Assembly: GCF_013409645.1 (NCBI RefSeq)
Contig: NZ_JACCBG010000001.1
Span: forward strand, 3,966,001-4,030,000
Source of the DNA: Nocardioides panaciterrulae
GTDB lineage: Bacteria; Actinomycetota; Actinomycetes; Propionibacteriales; Nocardioidaceae
Length of the DNA stretch: 64,000 bases
Direction of reading: 5' to 3'
Shown here: positions 47,917-60,278 of the stretch, one piece after another
Numbering within the stretch: position 1 is the first letter of the stretch
Layout: each line of letters opens with the position of its first letter
Made by a program: the position numbers and the translations under genes
Notes under the pieces: model-generated
Seen by the model: only the letters and a program-made list of their open reading frames with translations
Databases searched by the model: none
What the model was told of the DNA's origin: nothing

Positions 47917-48652
47917 CGATCTGGGTGCCGATCGCCGCGCCGATGAGATAGGTGACCACCATCGCGAACAGGCCGCCACCCACGTTGCGCAGGACCGCCG
48001 CCCGGGTCGAGCCGTAGCCGAACTTCGCGCTCATCCAGCCGGTGAGGGCGAGGGCGAGGACCACGGTGACCACGGTGACCGGGACCCGGGCGCCGGTGGC
48101 CACCAGCGCGATCGTGAGCAGGGGGAGCAGGGCCCCGACCGTGAACGACAGCATCGAGGCCCAGGCGGCGTGCCAGGGGTTGGTGAGGTCGTCGGGGTCG
48201 ATGCCGAGCTCGGCCTCGGCGTGCGCCCGCAGCGCGTCGTGCTCGGTGAGCTGGCGGGCGACCTCGAGGGCGAGGTCCTCGCTGAGCCCCTTCCCGATGT
48301 AGAGGCCGGCCAGCTCGGACAGCTCCTCCTCCGGCTCCTCCTCGAGCTCGCGGCGCTCCTTCTCCAGCAGCGCGTGCTCGGAGTCGCGCTGGGTGCTGAC
48401 CGAGACGTACTCCCCCGCCCCCATGCTCAGCGCGCCGGCGGCGAGCCCCGCGACCCCGGCGATCAGGATCGAGGTCCGGTCGCTGGTGGCCCCCGCGACG
48501 CCGACCACGATGCCCGCGGTCGACACGATCCCGTCGTTGGCGCCCAGGACGCCGGCGCGCAGCCAGTTCAGCCGGTTGCCGATGCCGCCCTCGTGGGGCT
48601 CGTCCTCGTGGGGGCCGGCCTGCAGGTCCGCCGGGACGGGGTCAGAGGTCAT
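47912..48652 (-). CDS. VIT1/CCC1 family transporter (iron/manganese type)
   Basis: A 246-residue membrane protein of the VIT1/CCC1 family, which moves Fe2+ or Mn2+ across membranes. Family signatures are WLRAGVLGANDGIVSTAGIVVG near residue 29, and the Met/Gly-rich AAGALSMGAGEYVSVSTQRDSE near 73. A cytoplasmic helical insert with many Glu (LLEKERRELEEEPEEELSEL) corresponds to the metal-binding domain. Two further helices follow near the C terminus (LSFTVGALLPLLTIALVATG and NVGGGLFAMVVTYLIGAAIG). ATG at 48652 is used. The stop codon lies within the 22-bp repeat. Confidence 0.92.
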   Translation of the reverse strand: MTSDPVPADLQAGPHEDEPHEGGIGNRLNWLRAGVLGANDGIVSTAGIVVGVAGATSDRTSILIAGVAGLAAGALSMGAGEYVSVSTQRDSEHALLEKERRELEEEPEEELSELAGLYIGKGLSEDLALEVARQLTEHDALRAHAEAELGIDPDDLTNPWHAAWASMLSFTVGALLPLLTIALVATGARVPVTVVTVVLALALTGWMSAKFGYGSTRAAVLRNVGGGLFAMVVTYLIGAAIGTQIG

Positions 48653-48707
48653 GGGGCGATCCTTGTCGGCGGCGCGGGGCCTCGCAAGCAAGGCAAGCCT
48701 GGGCTGA

Positions 48708-49853
48708 TCAGAGGCCGAGGTCGCGGCCGATCAGCTCCTTCATGATCTCGTTGGAGCCGGCCCAGATCTTCGAGACCCGGGCGTCGCGCCAGGCGCGGGC
48801 CACGCGGTACTCGTTCATGAAGCCGTAGCCGCCGTGCAGCTGCACGCAGTGGTCGAGGACCTCGTTCTGCACCTGCGAGGTCCACCACTTGGCCTTCGCG
48901 GCGTCGATCGGGGTCAGCTCGCCGGCGGCGTGGGCGACCACGCACTCGTCGACGTAGGCCTGGGTGACGTCGACCTGGGTGACCAGCTCGGCGAGCAGGA
49001 ACTTGTTGTGCTGGAAGGACCCCACGGGCGCCCCGAAGGCCTTGCGCTCCTTCACGTAGTCCAGGGTTTCCAGCAGGATCTGCTTCGCGTGGGCGAGGTT
49101 GGAGATCGCGCAGCCGAGCCGCTCCTGCGGCAGGTTCTGCATCATGTGGATGAAGCCGTTGTCGAGCTCGCCGACGATGTCGTCGTCGCTGACCCGGAGG
49201 TTCTCGAAGAACAGCTCGGCGGTGTCGGACTCGTCCTGGCCGACCTTGTCGAGCTTGCGGCCGCGGGAGAACCCCTCGGCCTTCGTCTCGACGCCGAAGA
49301 GGGTGATGCCGCGCGCCTTCTTCTCCGGGGAGGTGCGCGCCGCGACCACCACCAGGTCGGCGGAGTAGCCGTTGGTGATGAAGGTCTTGGAGCCGTTGAG
49401 CACCCAGCCGTCGCCGTCGCGGACCGCCGTGGTCTTCAGCGCCGCGAGGTCGGACCCGCCGGACGGCTCGGTCATACCGATCGCGGCCAGGATCTCCCCG
49501 CTCGCGACGCCGGGCAGCCAGCGCTCGCGCTGCGCCGGCGTGGTCAGCTCGACGAGGTACGGCGCCACGATGTCGGCGTGGATGCCCACGCACGAGCCGA
49601 GGGCGGCGTTGACCTTGTTCAGCTCCTCGAGCAGCACCGCGTTGAAGCGGTAGTCACCGGCGGCCACCCCGCCGTACTCCTCGGGGATCTCGAGGCCGAG
49701 GAAGCCCTGCTTGCCCGCCTCCAGCCAGAACTCGCGCGGCAGCGCCTTGTCCCGGGCGTGCTGCTCGACGTGCGGGAGCACCGACCGCTCGAGGAACTCG
49801 CGGACGGACGCACGGAAGGCCTCGTGGTCCTCGTCGTAGATGGAGCGCTTCAT
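48708..49853 (-). CDS. Acyl-CoA dehydrogenase family protein
   Basis: A 381-residue FAD enzyme that introduces a double bond in an acyl-CoA. FAD and substrate motifs are IGMTEPSGGSDLAALKT near residue 131 and ITNGYSADLVVVAAR near 160. The C-terminal FAD-binding region is LHGGYGFMNEYRVARAWRDA near 345, followed by IWAGSNEIMKELIGRDLGL. A Glu in PQERLGCA near residue 246 may be the catalytic base, as in isovaleryl- and long-chain type enzymes, because the medium-chain-type position reads AGSNEI instead of EGT. Monocistronic in this window, so the chain length preference is unknown. Confidence 0.9.
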   Translation of the reverse strand: MKRSIYDEDHEAFRASVREFLERSVLPHVEQHARDKALPREFWLEAGKQGFLGLEIPEEYGGVAAGDYRFNAVLLEELNKVNAALGSCVGIHADIVAPYLVELTTPAQRERWLPGVASGEILAAIGMTEPSGGSDLAALKTTAVRDGDGWVLNGSKTFITNGYSADLVVVAARTSPEKKARGITLFGVETKAEGFSRGRKLDKVGQDESDTAELFFENLRVSDDDIVGELDNGFIHMMQNLPQERLGCAISNLAHAKQILLETLDYVKERKAFGAPVGSFQHNKFLLAELVTQVDVTQAYVDECVVAHAAGELTPIDAAKAKWWTSQVQNEVLDHCVQLHGGYGFMNEYRVARAWRDARVSKIWAGSNEIMKELIGRDLGL

Positions 49854-49904
49854 GCCGCGGATCCTACTGCCGAGTAGGAAGCGCGCCCGAGGCGGCCGAG
49901 GCCG

Positions 49905-51395
49905 TCAGTCGGCCTCCGGCTCCTCGACCCGGGCCGGCATCAGCGCCGCCGCCGCGACCATCGCGACCGCCACGACGGTCGAGGCGATGAACACCGCGTG
50001 CACGGCCGGCTCCAGCACGCCGGCCGGCAGGTGCTGCAGGTCCGTCGGGGCGCCGTGGAGGCGCCGGGCGACCACGCCGTTGGCGATCGCCCCGAACACC
50101 GCGACGCCGACCGCGCTGCCCACGGAGCGGGCGAACATCGAGGTCCCGGTGACCACGCCGCGCGAGCGCCAGGTCACCGAGGACTGGGCGGCCACGACCG
50201 AGGGGCTGACCACGAAGCCCAGCCCCACCCCGATCAGGAAGCAGGCCAGCGCCAGGTGCAGCACGGTGCTGGAGCCGTCGACGGTGAGCAGCACCGCCGA
50301 GCCGACCACCGCGAACGCCGAGCCCATCAGCATCGTGGCCCGGAAGCCGACGGTGAGGTAGAAGCGGCCGGCCACCGAGGCCGCGATCGGCCAGCCGATC
50401 GTCATCGCCGCGAGCGCGAACCCGGCCACGACCGCGCCGGTGCCGAGCACGCCCTGCGCGAAGAGCGGCACGTACGACGAGAGCCCGAGCGTGAGCGCGC
50501 CCGCGACCAGCGCCGCGGCGTTGGTGGCGTTGAGCACCCGGCGCCCCAGCACCCACATCGGCAGCACCGGCTCGGCCGCCCGCCGCTCGACCGCGACGAA
50601 CGCGGTGAGCAGCACCGCCGAGGCGACGAACAGCGACACGCTGATCGCCGAGCCCCAGCCCCAGCGCACCCCGCCCTCGAGCAGCGCCAGCAGCAGCACG
50701 GTGCCGCCCAGCGCGAGCAGCGTCGCGCCGGCGTAGTCGATGCGGTGCCGCTTGCGCTCGAGCCGCTCGTGGAAGTTCCGGCTCAGCATCCAGACGGCGG
50801 CGACGCCGATCGGCAGGTTGACGAAGAAGATCCACCGCCACGACAGGTAGTCGGCGAAGAACCCGCCCAGCGTCGGCCCGACGAGGGAGGCGGCCGCCCA
50901 CACGCTGGCGATGTAGCCCTGCACCTTGGCGCGTTCGGCGGTGGAGTAGATGTCGCCGATGATCGTCATGCCGACCGGCTGCACCGCACCGGCCCCGAGG
51001 CCCTGGAGCACCCGGAAGACGATCAGCGCCGCCATGCTCCAGGCCACCCCGCACAGCAGCGACCCCACGACGAACAGCCCGATCCCGACGAGCATGATCG
51101 GCTTGCGCCCGACCAGGTCCGAGAGCTTGCCGTAGAGGGGGACCGAGACGGCCTGGGCGAGCAGGTAGACCGAGAACAGCCACGGGAACTGGGTGAAGCC
51201 GCCGAGGTCGGAGACCACCGCCGGGACCGCCGTGGCGAGGATCGTGGCGTCGATCGCGACCAGCCCGGTGCTGAGCATGACCGCCAGCAGGACCGGGCCG
51301 CGCTCGCTGCGCAGGCCGACCGAGGCGCGGGAGATGCCGGGGGCGGGAGGCGAGGCGGTCACGAGGGATCGAACCGCGACCCGCCGGCGATTCAT
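49905..51395 (-). CDS. MFS transporter, 14-helix DHA2-like
   Basis: A 496-residue exporter with 14 hydrophobic segments. Motif D1 is LVAIDATILATAVPAVVSDL near residue 49, motif A is GKLSDLVGRKPIMLVG near 91 and antiporter motif C is ASLVGPTLGGFFADYLSW near 173. The end is acidic (EEPEAD). ATG at 51395 is preferred; GTG at 51401 would add two residues. It is divergent from glgX, with 141 bases between starts. It probably exports a drug-like or hydrophobic compound. It differs in sequence from the DHA2 gene at 16540-18081. Confidence 0.9.
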   Translation of the reverse strand: MNRRRVAVRSLVTASPPAPGISRASVGLRSERGPVLLAVMLSTGLVAIDATILATAVPAVVSDLGGFTQFPWLFSVYLLAQAVSVPLYGKLSDLVGRKPIMLVGIGLFVVGSLLCGVAWSMAALIVFRVLQGLGAGAVQPVGMTIIGDIYSTAERAKVQGYIASVWAAASLVGPTLGGFFADYLSWRWIFFVNLPIGVAAVWMLSRNFHERLERKRHRIDYAGATLLALGGTVLLLALLEGGVRWGWGSAISVSLFVASAVLLTAFVAVERRAAEPVLPMWVLGRRVLNATNAAALVAGALTLGLSSYVPLFAQGVLGTGAVVAGFALAAMTIGWPIAASVAGRFYLTVGFRATMLMGSAFAVVGSAVLLTVDGSSTVLHLALACFLIGVGLGFVVSPSVVAAQSSVTWRSRGVVTGTSMFARSVGSAVGVAVFGAIANGVVARRLHGAPTDLQHLPAGVLEPAVHAVFIASTVVAVAMVAAAALMPARVEEPEAD

Positions 51396-51536
51396 TCCCA
51401 CCGATTGGTTCAGGCGCGCCCGGAGCGGGTAAGAGGAGGCAGATCGCGCGGGGATGGCCCCGTGCGGTCGTGTGCTTTGATCGTTCCAAAGTGGGCTCCC
51501 TCAGGGGCCCGCCCCCTCTTCGCGAAAGTGACTCCG

Positions 51537-53726
<2,190 letters not shown>

Positions 53727-53734
53727 GCGGGTCG

Positions 53735-56077
53735 ATGCGCGCACCGACCAGCACCTACCGGCTCCAGGTCACCGCCGACCACGACCTGCACGAGGCGGCC
53801 CGGCGACTGCCCTACCTCCACGCGCTGGGCGTCGACTGGGTCTACCTCTCGCCGATCCTGGCCGCCGAGCCCGGCAGCGACCACGGCTACGACGTGGTCG
53901 CGCACGACCGGGTCGACGCGTCCCGCGGCGGCGCCGAGGGGCTCGCCGCGGTCTCGGCCGAGGCGCGGCGGCTCGGCATGGGCGTGCTCGTCGACATCGT
54001 CCCGAACCACGTCGGGGTGGCGACCCCCGTCGAGTGCGGCTGGTGGTGGGACCTGCTGCGCCGGGGCCGCGGCTCGGCGTACGCCCCCGCCTTCGACGTC
54101 GACTGGGCGGCCGGCGACGGCCGGATCCGGATCCCCGTGGTCGGCGACGACGACCTGCTGCCCGACGGCGGGATCGCCCACCTCACGGTGGTGGGCGACG
54201 AGCTGCGCTACCACGACAACCGCTACCCGCTGGCCGACGGGACGGGCGCGGCGGACGGGACGGACCCCGACGCGGTGCACGCGCGCCAGCACTACGAGCT
54301 GGTGTCCTGGCGGCGCGCGGACGCCGAGCTGAACTACCGGCGCTTCTTCGCCGTCAACACCCTGGCCGGGGTGCGGGTGGAGGACCCGGAGGTCTTCGCC
54401 GCCTCCCACGTGGAGATCCGGCGCTGGTTCGACCAGGGGCTGGTCGACGGGCTGCGCGTCGACCACCCCGACGGCCTGCGCGACCCGCGGGGGTACCTCG
54501 AGGACCTCGCCGGGCTCACCGGCGAGGGCTACGTGCTGGTGGAGAAGATCATCGAGCCCGGCGAGGAGCTGCCGCGGTCCTGGGCGACCGCCGGGACGAC
54601 CGGCTACGACGCGCTGGCCCACGTCGACCGGGTGCTCACCGACCCCGCGGCACAGCCCGCGCTGGACGCGCTCGAGGCCCGGCTGCGCGGCGCGCCCGTG
54701 GACTGGCCGCAGCTGGTGCACGACCGCAAGCGCGAGGTCGCCGACGGGATGCTGCAGTCGGAGGTGCGGCGGATCGTGCGGGAGTGCCTGCCGCTGGTCG
54801 AGCAGGGCGCCTCGGCCGAGGGAGTGCTGCGCGACGCGGTCGCCGAGCTGCTGGCCTGCTTCCCGGTCTACCGCTCCTACCTGCCGGAGGGACGCGAGCA
54901 CCTCGACCAGGCGTTCGCCGGCGCCCGGGAGCGGCGGCCGGACCTGGCCGCGGCGTACGACCTCCTCGAGCCGCTCCTCGGCGACCCCGCCGCGGACCCC
55001 GCCAGGCGGTTCCAGCAGACCAGCGGGATGGTGATGGCCAAGGGCGTGGAGGACTGCGCGTTCTACCGCTACTCCCGCCTGACCTCGCTCAACGAGGTCG
55101 GCGGCGACCCGGAGGTCTTCTCGCTGGCGCCGGAGCGCTTCCACGAGCTGATGGGCGAGCGGCAGCGCGACTGGCCGCACGCGATGACCACGCTGTCGAC
55201 CCACGACACCAAGCGCGGGGAGGACGTGCGGGCCCGGGTCACCGCGCTGGCCGAGGCGCCCGCGGAGTGGGAGGCCGCGCTCGACCGGCTGCTCGAGCTC
55301 GCCCCGGTGCCCGACCCGGGGTTCGCCGCCCTGCTGTGGCAGGCCGCGCTGGGCGCCTGGCCGCTGTCGCGGGAGCGGCTGCACGCCTACGCCGAGAAGG
55401 CGATGCGCGAGGCCGGCGACCGCACCACCTGGACCGCGCCGGACGAGACCTACGAGAAGGCCGTGCACGCCGCCGTCGACGCGGCGTACGACGACCCGCG
55501 GGTGCGCGAGGTGCTCACCGGGCTGGTCGACTCGGTGGCCGGCGCCGGCTGGAGCAACGCGGTGGCCGCGAAGCTGCTCTCGATCACGATGCCCGGCGTG
55601 CCGGACGTCTACCAGGGCAGCGAGCTGTGGGAGCAGAGCCTGGTCGACCCCGACAACCGCCGCCCGGTCGACTTCGAGCGGCGCGTCCGCCTGCTCGACG
55701 AGCTCCGGGCCGGCGCCCGGCCCGGGCTGACCGCCGGGGCCGACGACCCGGGCACCGCCAAGCTGCGGGTCGTGCACACCGCCCTCACGCTCCGGCGCGA
55801 CCGGGCCGACCTGTTCACGTCGTACGCCGGCCTGGCCGCCACCGGCCCGGCCGCCGGCCACGCGCTCGCGTTCGACCGCGGCGGGGCGCTCACCGTGGTG
55901 ACCCGGCTGCCCCGGGGGCTGGCCGCGCGGGGCGGCTGGGCCGACACCGTGCTCCCGCTGCCGGCCGGCCGCTGGACGTCCGCCCTCGGACCGGGTCGCG
56001 GCCTCGAGGGCGACGTACGCCTCGCCGACCTGCTGGCCGAGCTGCCCGTGGCGCTGCTGACGAAGGAGGATGCATGA
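53735..56077 (+). CDS. treY: Malto-oligosyltrehalose synthase
   Basis: A 780-residue GH13 enzyme that rearranges the reducing end of maltodextrin to a trehalose unit. Family features are [20 protein letters not shown] at the start, [20 protein letters not shown] near residue 35 and [14 protein letters not shown] near 85. The active-site block is [19 protein letters not shown] near 235, where D is the nucleophile, and [12 protein letters not shown] follows with the acid. The C-terminal part has the [14 protein letters not shown] and [14 protein letters not shown] segments. The stop overlaps treZ (ATGA). Together these make trehalose from glycogen. Confidence 0.96.
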   Translation: MRAPTSTYRLQVTADHDLHEAARRLPYLHALGVDWVYLSPILAAEPGSDHGYDVVAHDRVDASRGGAEGLAAVSAEARRLGMGVLVDIVPNHVGVATPVECGWWWDLLRRGRGSAYAPAFDVDWAAGDGRIRIPVVGDDDLLPDGGIAHLTVVGDELRYHDNRYPLADGTGAADGTDPDAVHARQHYELVSWRRADAELNYRRFFAVNTLAGVRVEDPEVFAASHVEIRRWFDQGLVDGLRVDHPDGLRDPRGYLEDLAGLTGEGYVLVEKIIEPGEELPRSWATAGTTGYDALAHVDRVLTDPAAQPALDALEARLRGAPVDWPQLVHDRKREVADGMLQSEVRRIVRECLPLVEQGASAEGVLRDAVAELLACFPVYRSYLPEGREHLDQAFAGARERRPDLAAAYDLLEPLLGDPAADPARRFQQTSGMVMAKGVEDCAFYRYSRLTSLNEVGGDPEVFSLAPERFHELMGERQRDWPHAMTTLSTHDTKRGEDVRARVTALAEAPAEWEAALDRLLELAPVPDPGFAALLWQAALGAWPLSRERLHAYAEKAMREAGDRTTWTAPDETYEKAVHAAVDAAYDDPRVREVLTGLVDSVAGAGWSNAVAAKLLSITMPGVPDVYQGSELWEQSLVDPDNRRPVDFERRVRLLDELRAGARPGLTAGADDPGTAKLRVVHTALTLRRDRADLFTSYAGLAATGPAAGHALAFDRGGALTVVTRLPRGLAARGGWADTVLPLPAGRWTSALGPGRGLEGDVRLADLLAELPVALLTKEDA

Positions 56078-57849
56078 CACCCCGTTCGACCTCCCGCGGA
56101 CGCTTCGACGTGTGGGCCCCGAGGCCCCAGCGGGTCCGGCTGGCCCTCGGCGACCCGGCCGAGGTCGTCGAGATGGTCCGCGGCACCGACGACTGGTGGG
56201 CCCCGGCCGAGCCGGTGCCCGACGTGTGGGACCAGGACATCGACTACGGCTACCTGCTCGACGACGACACCACGCCGCTGCCCGACCCCCGCTCGCGCCG
56301 CCAGCCCGACGGCGTGCACGGCCGCTCGCGGACCTTCCGCCCCGACGCGTTCTCCTGGACGGACCGCGGCTGGACCGGCCGGCAGCTGCCCGGCTCGGTG
56401 ATCTACGAGCTGCACCTGGGCACGTTCACCCCCGAGGGCACCCTCGACGCCGCCCTGGGCCGGCTCGACCACCTGGTCTCGATCGGGGTCGACTTCGTCG
56501 AGCTGATGCCGGTCAACGCCTTCAACGGCCGCCACAACTGGGGGTACGACGGGGTCCTGTGGGGCGCGGTGCACGAGCCGTACGGCGGCCCCGAGGCCTA
56601 CCAGCGGCTCGTCGACGGCTGCCACGCGGCCGGGCTCGGCGTGATCCAGGACGTCGTCTACAACCACCTCGGACCCTCGGGCAACTACCTGCCCCGCTTC
56701 GGTCCGTACCTCTCCAGCGAGGGCGCGAACACCTGGGGCGACCACCTCAACCTCGACGGGGCGGGCGCGGCGGAGGTGCGGCGCTACATCCTCGACAACG
56801 TGCGGATGTGGCTGGCGGACTACCACGTCGACGCGCTCCGGCTCGACGCCGTGCACGCGCTGTCGGACTCCTCGCCGACCCACCTGCTCGAGGAGATGGC
56901 GGTCGAGGCGGCCGCGCTGTCGGCCCACCAGCGCCGGCCGCTGACGCTGATCGCCGAGTCCGACCTCAACGACCCGCGGCTGGTCACCCCGCGCGAGGCG
57001 CGCGGCTACGGGCTGGACGCGCAGTGGAGCGACGACTTCCACCACGCGGTGCACGTGGCGCTGACCCGGGAGACCTCCGGCTACTACGCCGACTTCGAGC
57101 CGCTGTCGGCACTGGCCAAGGTCTGCGAGCGGGGCTTCTTCCACGACGGCACGTACTCCTCGTTCCGTGGCCGCGACCACGGCGCCCCGATCGCCACCGA
57201 CGTGATGCCCACCTGGCGGCTGGTGGTCTGCAACCAGAACCACGACCAGATCGGCAACCGGGCGCGCGGCGACCGGCTCACCGAGGTGCTCGACGACCAC
57301 CAGCTCGGCTGCGCGGCGATGCTGACGCTGGCCGGGCCGTTCACCCCGATGCTGTTCATGGGCGAGGAGTGGGCGGCGTCGACGCCGTTCCAGTTCTTCA
57401 CCTCCCACCCCGAGCCCGAGCTGGGCCGGGCCACCGCGGAGGGCCGGATCAAGGAGTTCGAGCGGATGGGCTGGGACCCCGCGGTGGTCCCCGACCCCCA
57501 GGACCCCGCGACCTTCGAGCGGTCGAAGCTGGACTGGGACGAGGTCGGCCGGGGCCGGCACGCCCGGCTGCTCGAGGCCTACCGGCGGCTCGCCCACCTG
57601 CGCCGCACCCGTCCCGAGCTCACCGACCCCGCCTTCGGCTCGGTCTCGTGCGCGGTCGACGAGGCGTCCCGGTCCTTCGTGATGCGCCGCGGTGCGCTGA
57701 CGATGGCGGTCAACTTCGGCGACGCCCCCGCCACCCTCCCCGTCGACGCTGCTGCGGGGCTGCTGTTCACCACCGGCGACGGCGTCGACCTCGAGGACGG
57801 CGTGCTCTCGCTGCCGCCGCACGCCGGGGCGCTGGTGGCGCCGGCCTAG
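56074..57849 (+). CDS. treZ: Malto-oligosyltrehalose trehalohydrolase
   Basis: A 591-residue GH13 enzyme that releases trehalose from maltooligosyl-trehalose. The N-terminal beta domain begins [19 protein letters not shown]. Barrel motifs are [16 protein letters not shown] near residue 191, nucleophile in [16 protein letters not shown] near 252, acid in [15 protein letters not shown] near 292 and [14 protein letters not shown] near 388, with [15 protein letters not shown] near 428. ATG at 56074 follows an AAGGAGGA ribosome-binding site inside treY. It ends the operon. The three enzymes form the TreY-TreZ trehalose route. Confidence 0.96.
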   Translation: MTPRSTSRGRFDVWAPRPQRVRLALGDPAEVVEMVRGTDDWWAPAEPVPDVWDQDIDYGYLLDDDTTPLPDPRSRRQPDGVHGRSRTFRPDAFSWTDRGWTGRQLPGSVIYELHLGTFTPEGTLDAALGRLDHLVSIGVDFVELMPVNAFNGRHNWGYDGVLWGAVHEPYGGPEAYQRLVDGCHAAGLGVIQDVVYNHLGPSGNYLPRFGPYLSSEGANTWGDHLNLDGAGAAEVRRYILDNVRMWLADYHVDALRLDAVHALSDSSPTHLLEEMAVEAAALSAHQRRPLTLIAESDLNDPRLVTPREARGYGLDAQWSDDFHHAVHVALTRETSGYYADFEPLSALAKVCERGFFHDGTYSSFRGRDHGAPIATDVMPTWRLVVCNQNHDQIGNRARGDRLTEVLDDHQLGCAAMLTLAGPFTPMLFMGEEWAASTPFQFFTSHPEPELGRATAEGRIKEFERMGWDPAVVPDPQDPATFERSKLDWDEVGRGRHARLLEAYRRLAHLRRTRPELTDPAFGSVSCAVDEASRSFVMRRGALTMAVNFGDAPATLPVDAAAGLLFTTGDGVDLEDGVLSLPPHAGALVAPA

Positions 57850-57886
57850 GCTGCGCCGCCTCCCCCGGCGTCGCCGGGCAGGGTCG

Positions 57887-58858
57887 TCAGAGGTCCAGCA
57901 CCAGCCGCGGGCAGCTCGGGTCGGCCCGGGACACGCAGACGAACATCACGTCGTGGGCCGCCCGCTCCTCCGGGGTGAGCAGCGAGTCGCGGTGGTCGAC
58001 CCGGCCGCCCAGCACGCCGGTCTCGCAGGTCCCGCAGGTGCCCTCGGTGCACGAGGACAAGATGTTGACCCCGGCGTCCTCGAGCACCCGCAGCACCGAG
58101 GTGTCGGCCGGCACCGCCAGCACCCGACCGGAGTCGGCCAGCTCGACCTCGAAGGCCACGTCCCCGGAGGAGTCCGTCTGCTCGCGCGGGCTGAACCGCT
58201 CCAGGTGCAGCGCGCCCGGCCCGCGGTCGGCGCACCGCTCCTCGACCGCGCGCAGCAGCGGCTCCGGGCCGCAGCAGTAGACGAGCTCGTCGTCGCCCGC
58301 CCCGGCCAGCACCTCCCCGAGCGGCAGCTGGCCGACCTCGTCCTGCGGGTGCAGCCGGACGCGGCCGCCGTACGTCGCGGTCAGCTCCTCGGCGAAGCAC
58401 ATCGAGCGCCGGCTGCGACCGCCGTACTCCAGCCGCCAGTCGGCCCCCGCCGCGTCGGCCGCGGCGATCATCGGCAGCAGCGGCGTGATCCCGATGCCGC
58501 CGGCGACGAAGACATAGCGCGGCGCGGGGACGAGCGGGAAGTGGTTGCGGGGCCCGCGGACCGCCACCGTGTCGCCGACGGCCAGCTTGTCGTGGACCCA
58601 GCTCGACCCGCCGCGGCCCGCCGGCTCGCGGAGCACCGCCACCCGCCAGCGGTCCCGGTCCGAGGGCGACCCGCACAGCGAGTACTGCCGGACCAGCCCC
58701 TCGTCGAGCTCCAGGTCGACGTGCGCGCCGGGCGTCCAGGGCGGCAGCTCGCCGCCGTCCGCGCGCCGCAGCTCCAGGACGCGTACGCCGTCGACCGGCT
58801 CGAGGAGGGCGTCGACGTGCAGGGTCAGCTCGTGCTCCTGGTCGGTGCTGCGGCTCAT
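57887..58858 (-). CDS. PDR/VanB-type oxidoreductase (reductase of a Rieske oxygenase)
   Basis: A 323-residue electron-transfer protein. The flavin-binding beta barrel has the RQYSLCGSPSDRDRW motif near residue 60, and the NAD(P)H domain contains VAGGIGITPLLPMIAAAD near 118. The C-terminal plant-type [2Fe-2S] ferredoxin has CTEGTCGTCETG near 270 and a last cysteine in FVCVSRADPS near 305. It accepts electrons from NAD(P)H and feeds the Rieske oxygenase in the same operon. ATG at 58858 overlaps the stop of the 81-residue gene. Similarity to VanB is by layout, and the true substrate of the system is unknown. Confidence 0.9.
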   Translation of the reverse strand: MSRSTDQEHELTLHVDALLEPVDGVRVLELRRADGGELPPWTPGAHVDLELDEGLVRQYSLCGSPSDRDRWRVAVLREPAGRGGSSWVHDKLAVGDTVAVRGPRNHFPLVPAPRYVFVAGGIGITPLLPMIAAADAAGADWRLEYGGRSRRSMCFAEELTATYGGRVRLHPQDEVGQLPLGEVLAGAGDDELVYCCGPEPLLRAVEERCADRGPGALHLERFSPREQTDSSGDVAFEVELADSGRVLAVPADTSVLRVLEDAGVNILSSCTEGTCGTCETGVLGGRVDHRDSLLTPEERAAHDVMFVCVSRADPSCPRLVLDL

Positions 58859-59100
58859 CGCGACACCAGCTCCCGCTGGTCGCTCGGGGCCGGGGCGTCG
58901 GAGCCGCCCTCGCCGGAGGCGTCGTCGTGCTGGTCGGGGTGCGCGAGCAGCCACTCCCACAGCTCGATCGGGTCCTCGCTCTCGTGCGGCGCGCCGCACC
59001 AGCAGTAGCCGACCAGCACGTCGGTGTTGAGCTTCCACACCACCCGGTAGACGGTCCGGCCGGTGAGCATCCGCTCCGGGGCGGGCAGGTCGGCGGTCAT
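58855..59100 (-). CDS. Small protein coupled between Rieske oxygenase and reductase
   Basis: An 81-residue protein whose start overlaps the oxygenase stop and whose stop overlaps the reductase start, each by four bases. It has a short conserved-looking core: RTVYRVVWKLNTDVLVGYCW and then CGAPHESEDPIELWEWLLAH. The CWC and His residues could bind a metal or act structurally, but no family is recognised. The C-terminal 25 residues are polar. The tight coupling suggests a role with the oxygenase complex, for example as an accessory factor. This is inference. Confidence 0.7.
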   Translation of the reverse strand: MTADLPAPERMLTGRTVYRVVWKLNTDVLVGYCWCGAPHESEDPIELWEWLLAHPDQHDDASGEGGSDAPAPSDQRELVSR

Positions 59101-60155
59101 CGCGCGGTCACGGGGGCCGGCTGCTCCTCACCGTCCTTCACCATCGCCGCCAGCAGGCGGCGCGCGGCGAGCCCGCCGGTGTCGATGTTGATGCTCAGCT
59201 CCTGGTAGTTCTCCTTCTCGCCCTCGACCACCTGCTCGAGCACGTCGAGCGCCACCACGTCCTGCAGCACGACGGTCCGGTTGTTCTCGGCGAGGAAGTC
59301 CGAGACCTCCTGGTCCTCGAGCGCGAAGTCGCGCGCGACCATCCAGAAGTCGTGGGTGGAGTGCTCGGTCTCCGGGGTGATCGCGTAGACGACCTCGACG
59401 TGGAAGGCCCGGTCGTCCGGACCGTCCGCCGGCGGCTCCACGCCGACGGGGGCGATCCGGCTGTGCAGCAGGTAGAGGCACGGCGGGTGGTACTCGATGT
59501 CCTGCCAGCGGGTGATCCGGCCCTCGATGCCCGTGGACCTCGCATAGAACGGCGGGCAGGCGGCGTCGGCCATGTGCCGGCTGACGTAGACGACCCGGGC
59601 GTCCTCGTCGACCTCGGTGGTGATCGGGGTCTCGGCGACCTCGGGGGTGCCGATGTAGCCGCCGTGCAGGTAGGTCTCGTGGGAGAGGTCCATCAGGTTG
59701 TCGACCAGCAGCCCGTAGCGCGCCTGCAGCGGCTCCATCCCCCGCACCGTCGTGTAGTCGGGCGAGTCCAGCCAGGGCGCCCGCGGGAGCAGCGCGTCGT
59801 CGACGCGGTCCTGCTCGCCGATCCAGACCCACACCAGGCTGTCGACCTCGCGCACCTCGAACGCGGGCACCCGCGCGGTGCGCGGGATCCGCTTCTGGCC
59901 GGGCGCGGCCACGCAGCCGCCGGTCCGGTCGTAGGTGAACCCGTGGTAGCCGCAGATGATCTGGTCGTCCTTGAGGTGGCTCAGCGACAGCGGGTAGCGG
60001 CGGTGCACGCAGCGGTCGGCCAGCGCGACGACCTCGCCGTCGGAGGTGCGGTAGAAGACCAGCGGCTCGCCGCAGATGGTCCGTCCGAGGAGTCCGTCGG
60101 TGATCTCGCGCGAGTACGCCGCGACGTACCACTGGTTGAGGGGCCAACTCGGCAT
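59097..60155 (-). CDS. Aromatic ring-hydroxylating Rieske oxygenase, alpha subunit
   Basis: A 352-residue oxygenase of the VanA-like type. The Rieske [2Fe-2S] cluster site is RCVHRRYPLSLSHL then ICGYHGFTYDR near residues 47-75 (Cys-x-His and Cys-x2-His). The mononuclear iron site includes DNLMDLSHETYLH near 162, in which Asp and two His bind iron. VanA-like enzymes O-demethylate methoxyaromatics or hydroxylate aromatic acids. ATG at 60155 follows a CAGGAG ribosome-binding site. It starts a three-gene operon, divergent from an IclR regulator. The substrate cannot be deduced from sequence. Confidence 0.9.
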   Translation of the reverse strand: MPSWPLNQWYVAAYSREITDGLLGRTICGEPLVFYRTSDGEVVALADRCVHRRYPLSLSHLKDDQIICGYHGFTYDRTGGCVAAPGQKRIPRTARVPAFEVREVDSLVWVWIGEQDRVDDALLPRAPWLDSPDYTTVRGMEPLQARYGLLVDNLMDLSHETYLHGGYIGTPEVAETPITTEVDEDARVVYVSRHMADAACPPFYARSTGIEGRITRWQDIEYHPPCLYLLHSRIAPVGVEPPADGPDDRAFHVEVVYAITPETEHSTHDFWMVARDFALEDQEVSDFLAENNRTVVLQDVVALDVLEQVVEGEKENYQELSINIDTGGLAARRLLAAMVKDGEEQPAPVTAR

Positions 60156-60227
60156 GGCTGCTCCTGGAGGGTCGGGGTCGGGACTCCCGAACCGTGACCC
60201 ACGCCACCCCCTCCGTGGCACTGTTGT

Positions 60228-60242
60228 TTCCGATGAACGGAA
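60228..60242. promoter_or_regulatory. Candidate IclR operator
   Basis: TTCCGATGAACGGAA is a perfect 5-5-5 inverted repeat at 60228-60242, in the gap between the divergent oxygenase and IclR genes. Short palindromes of this size are typical for IclR-family binding sites, so joint control of both genes is plausible. Confidence 0.45.
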
Positions 60243-60278
60243 GCATTTCACGTACGCCGGGGTGCGGGGCGCGGGCCG

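Noticed and set aside
60135-60152. Third copy of the 22-bp repeat core (GTTGAGGGGCCAACTC)
   Set aside because: Only part of the core matches and it encodes the conserved start of the Rieske oxygenase, so it is probably chance.
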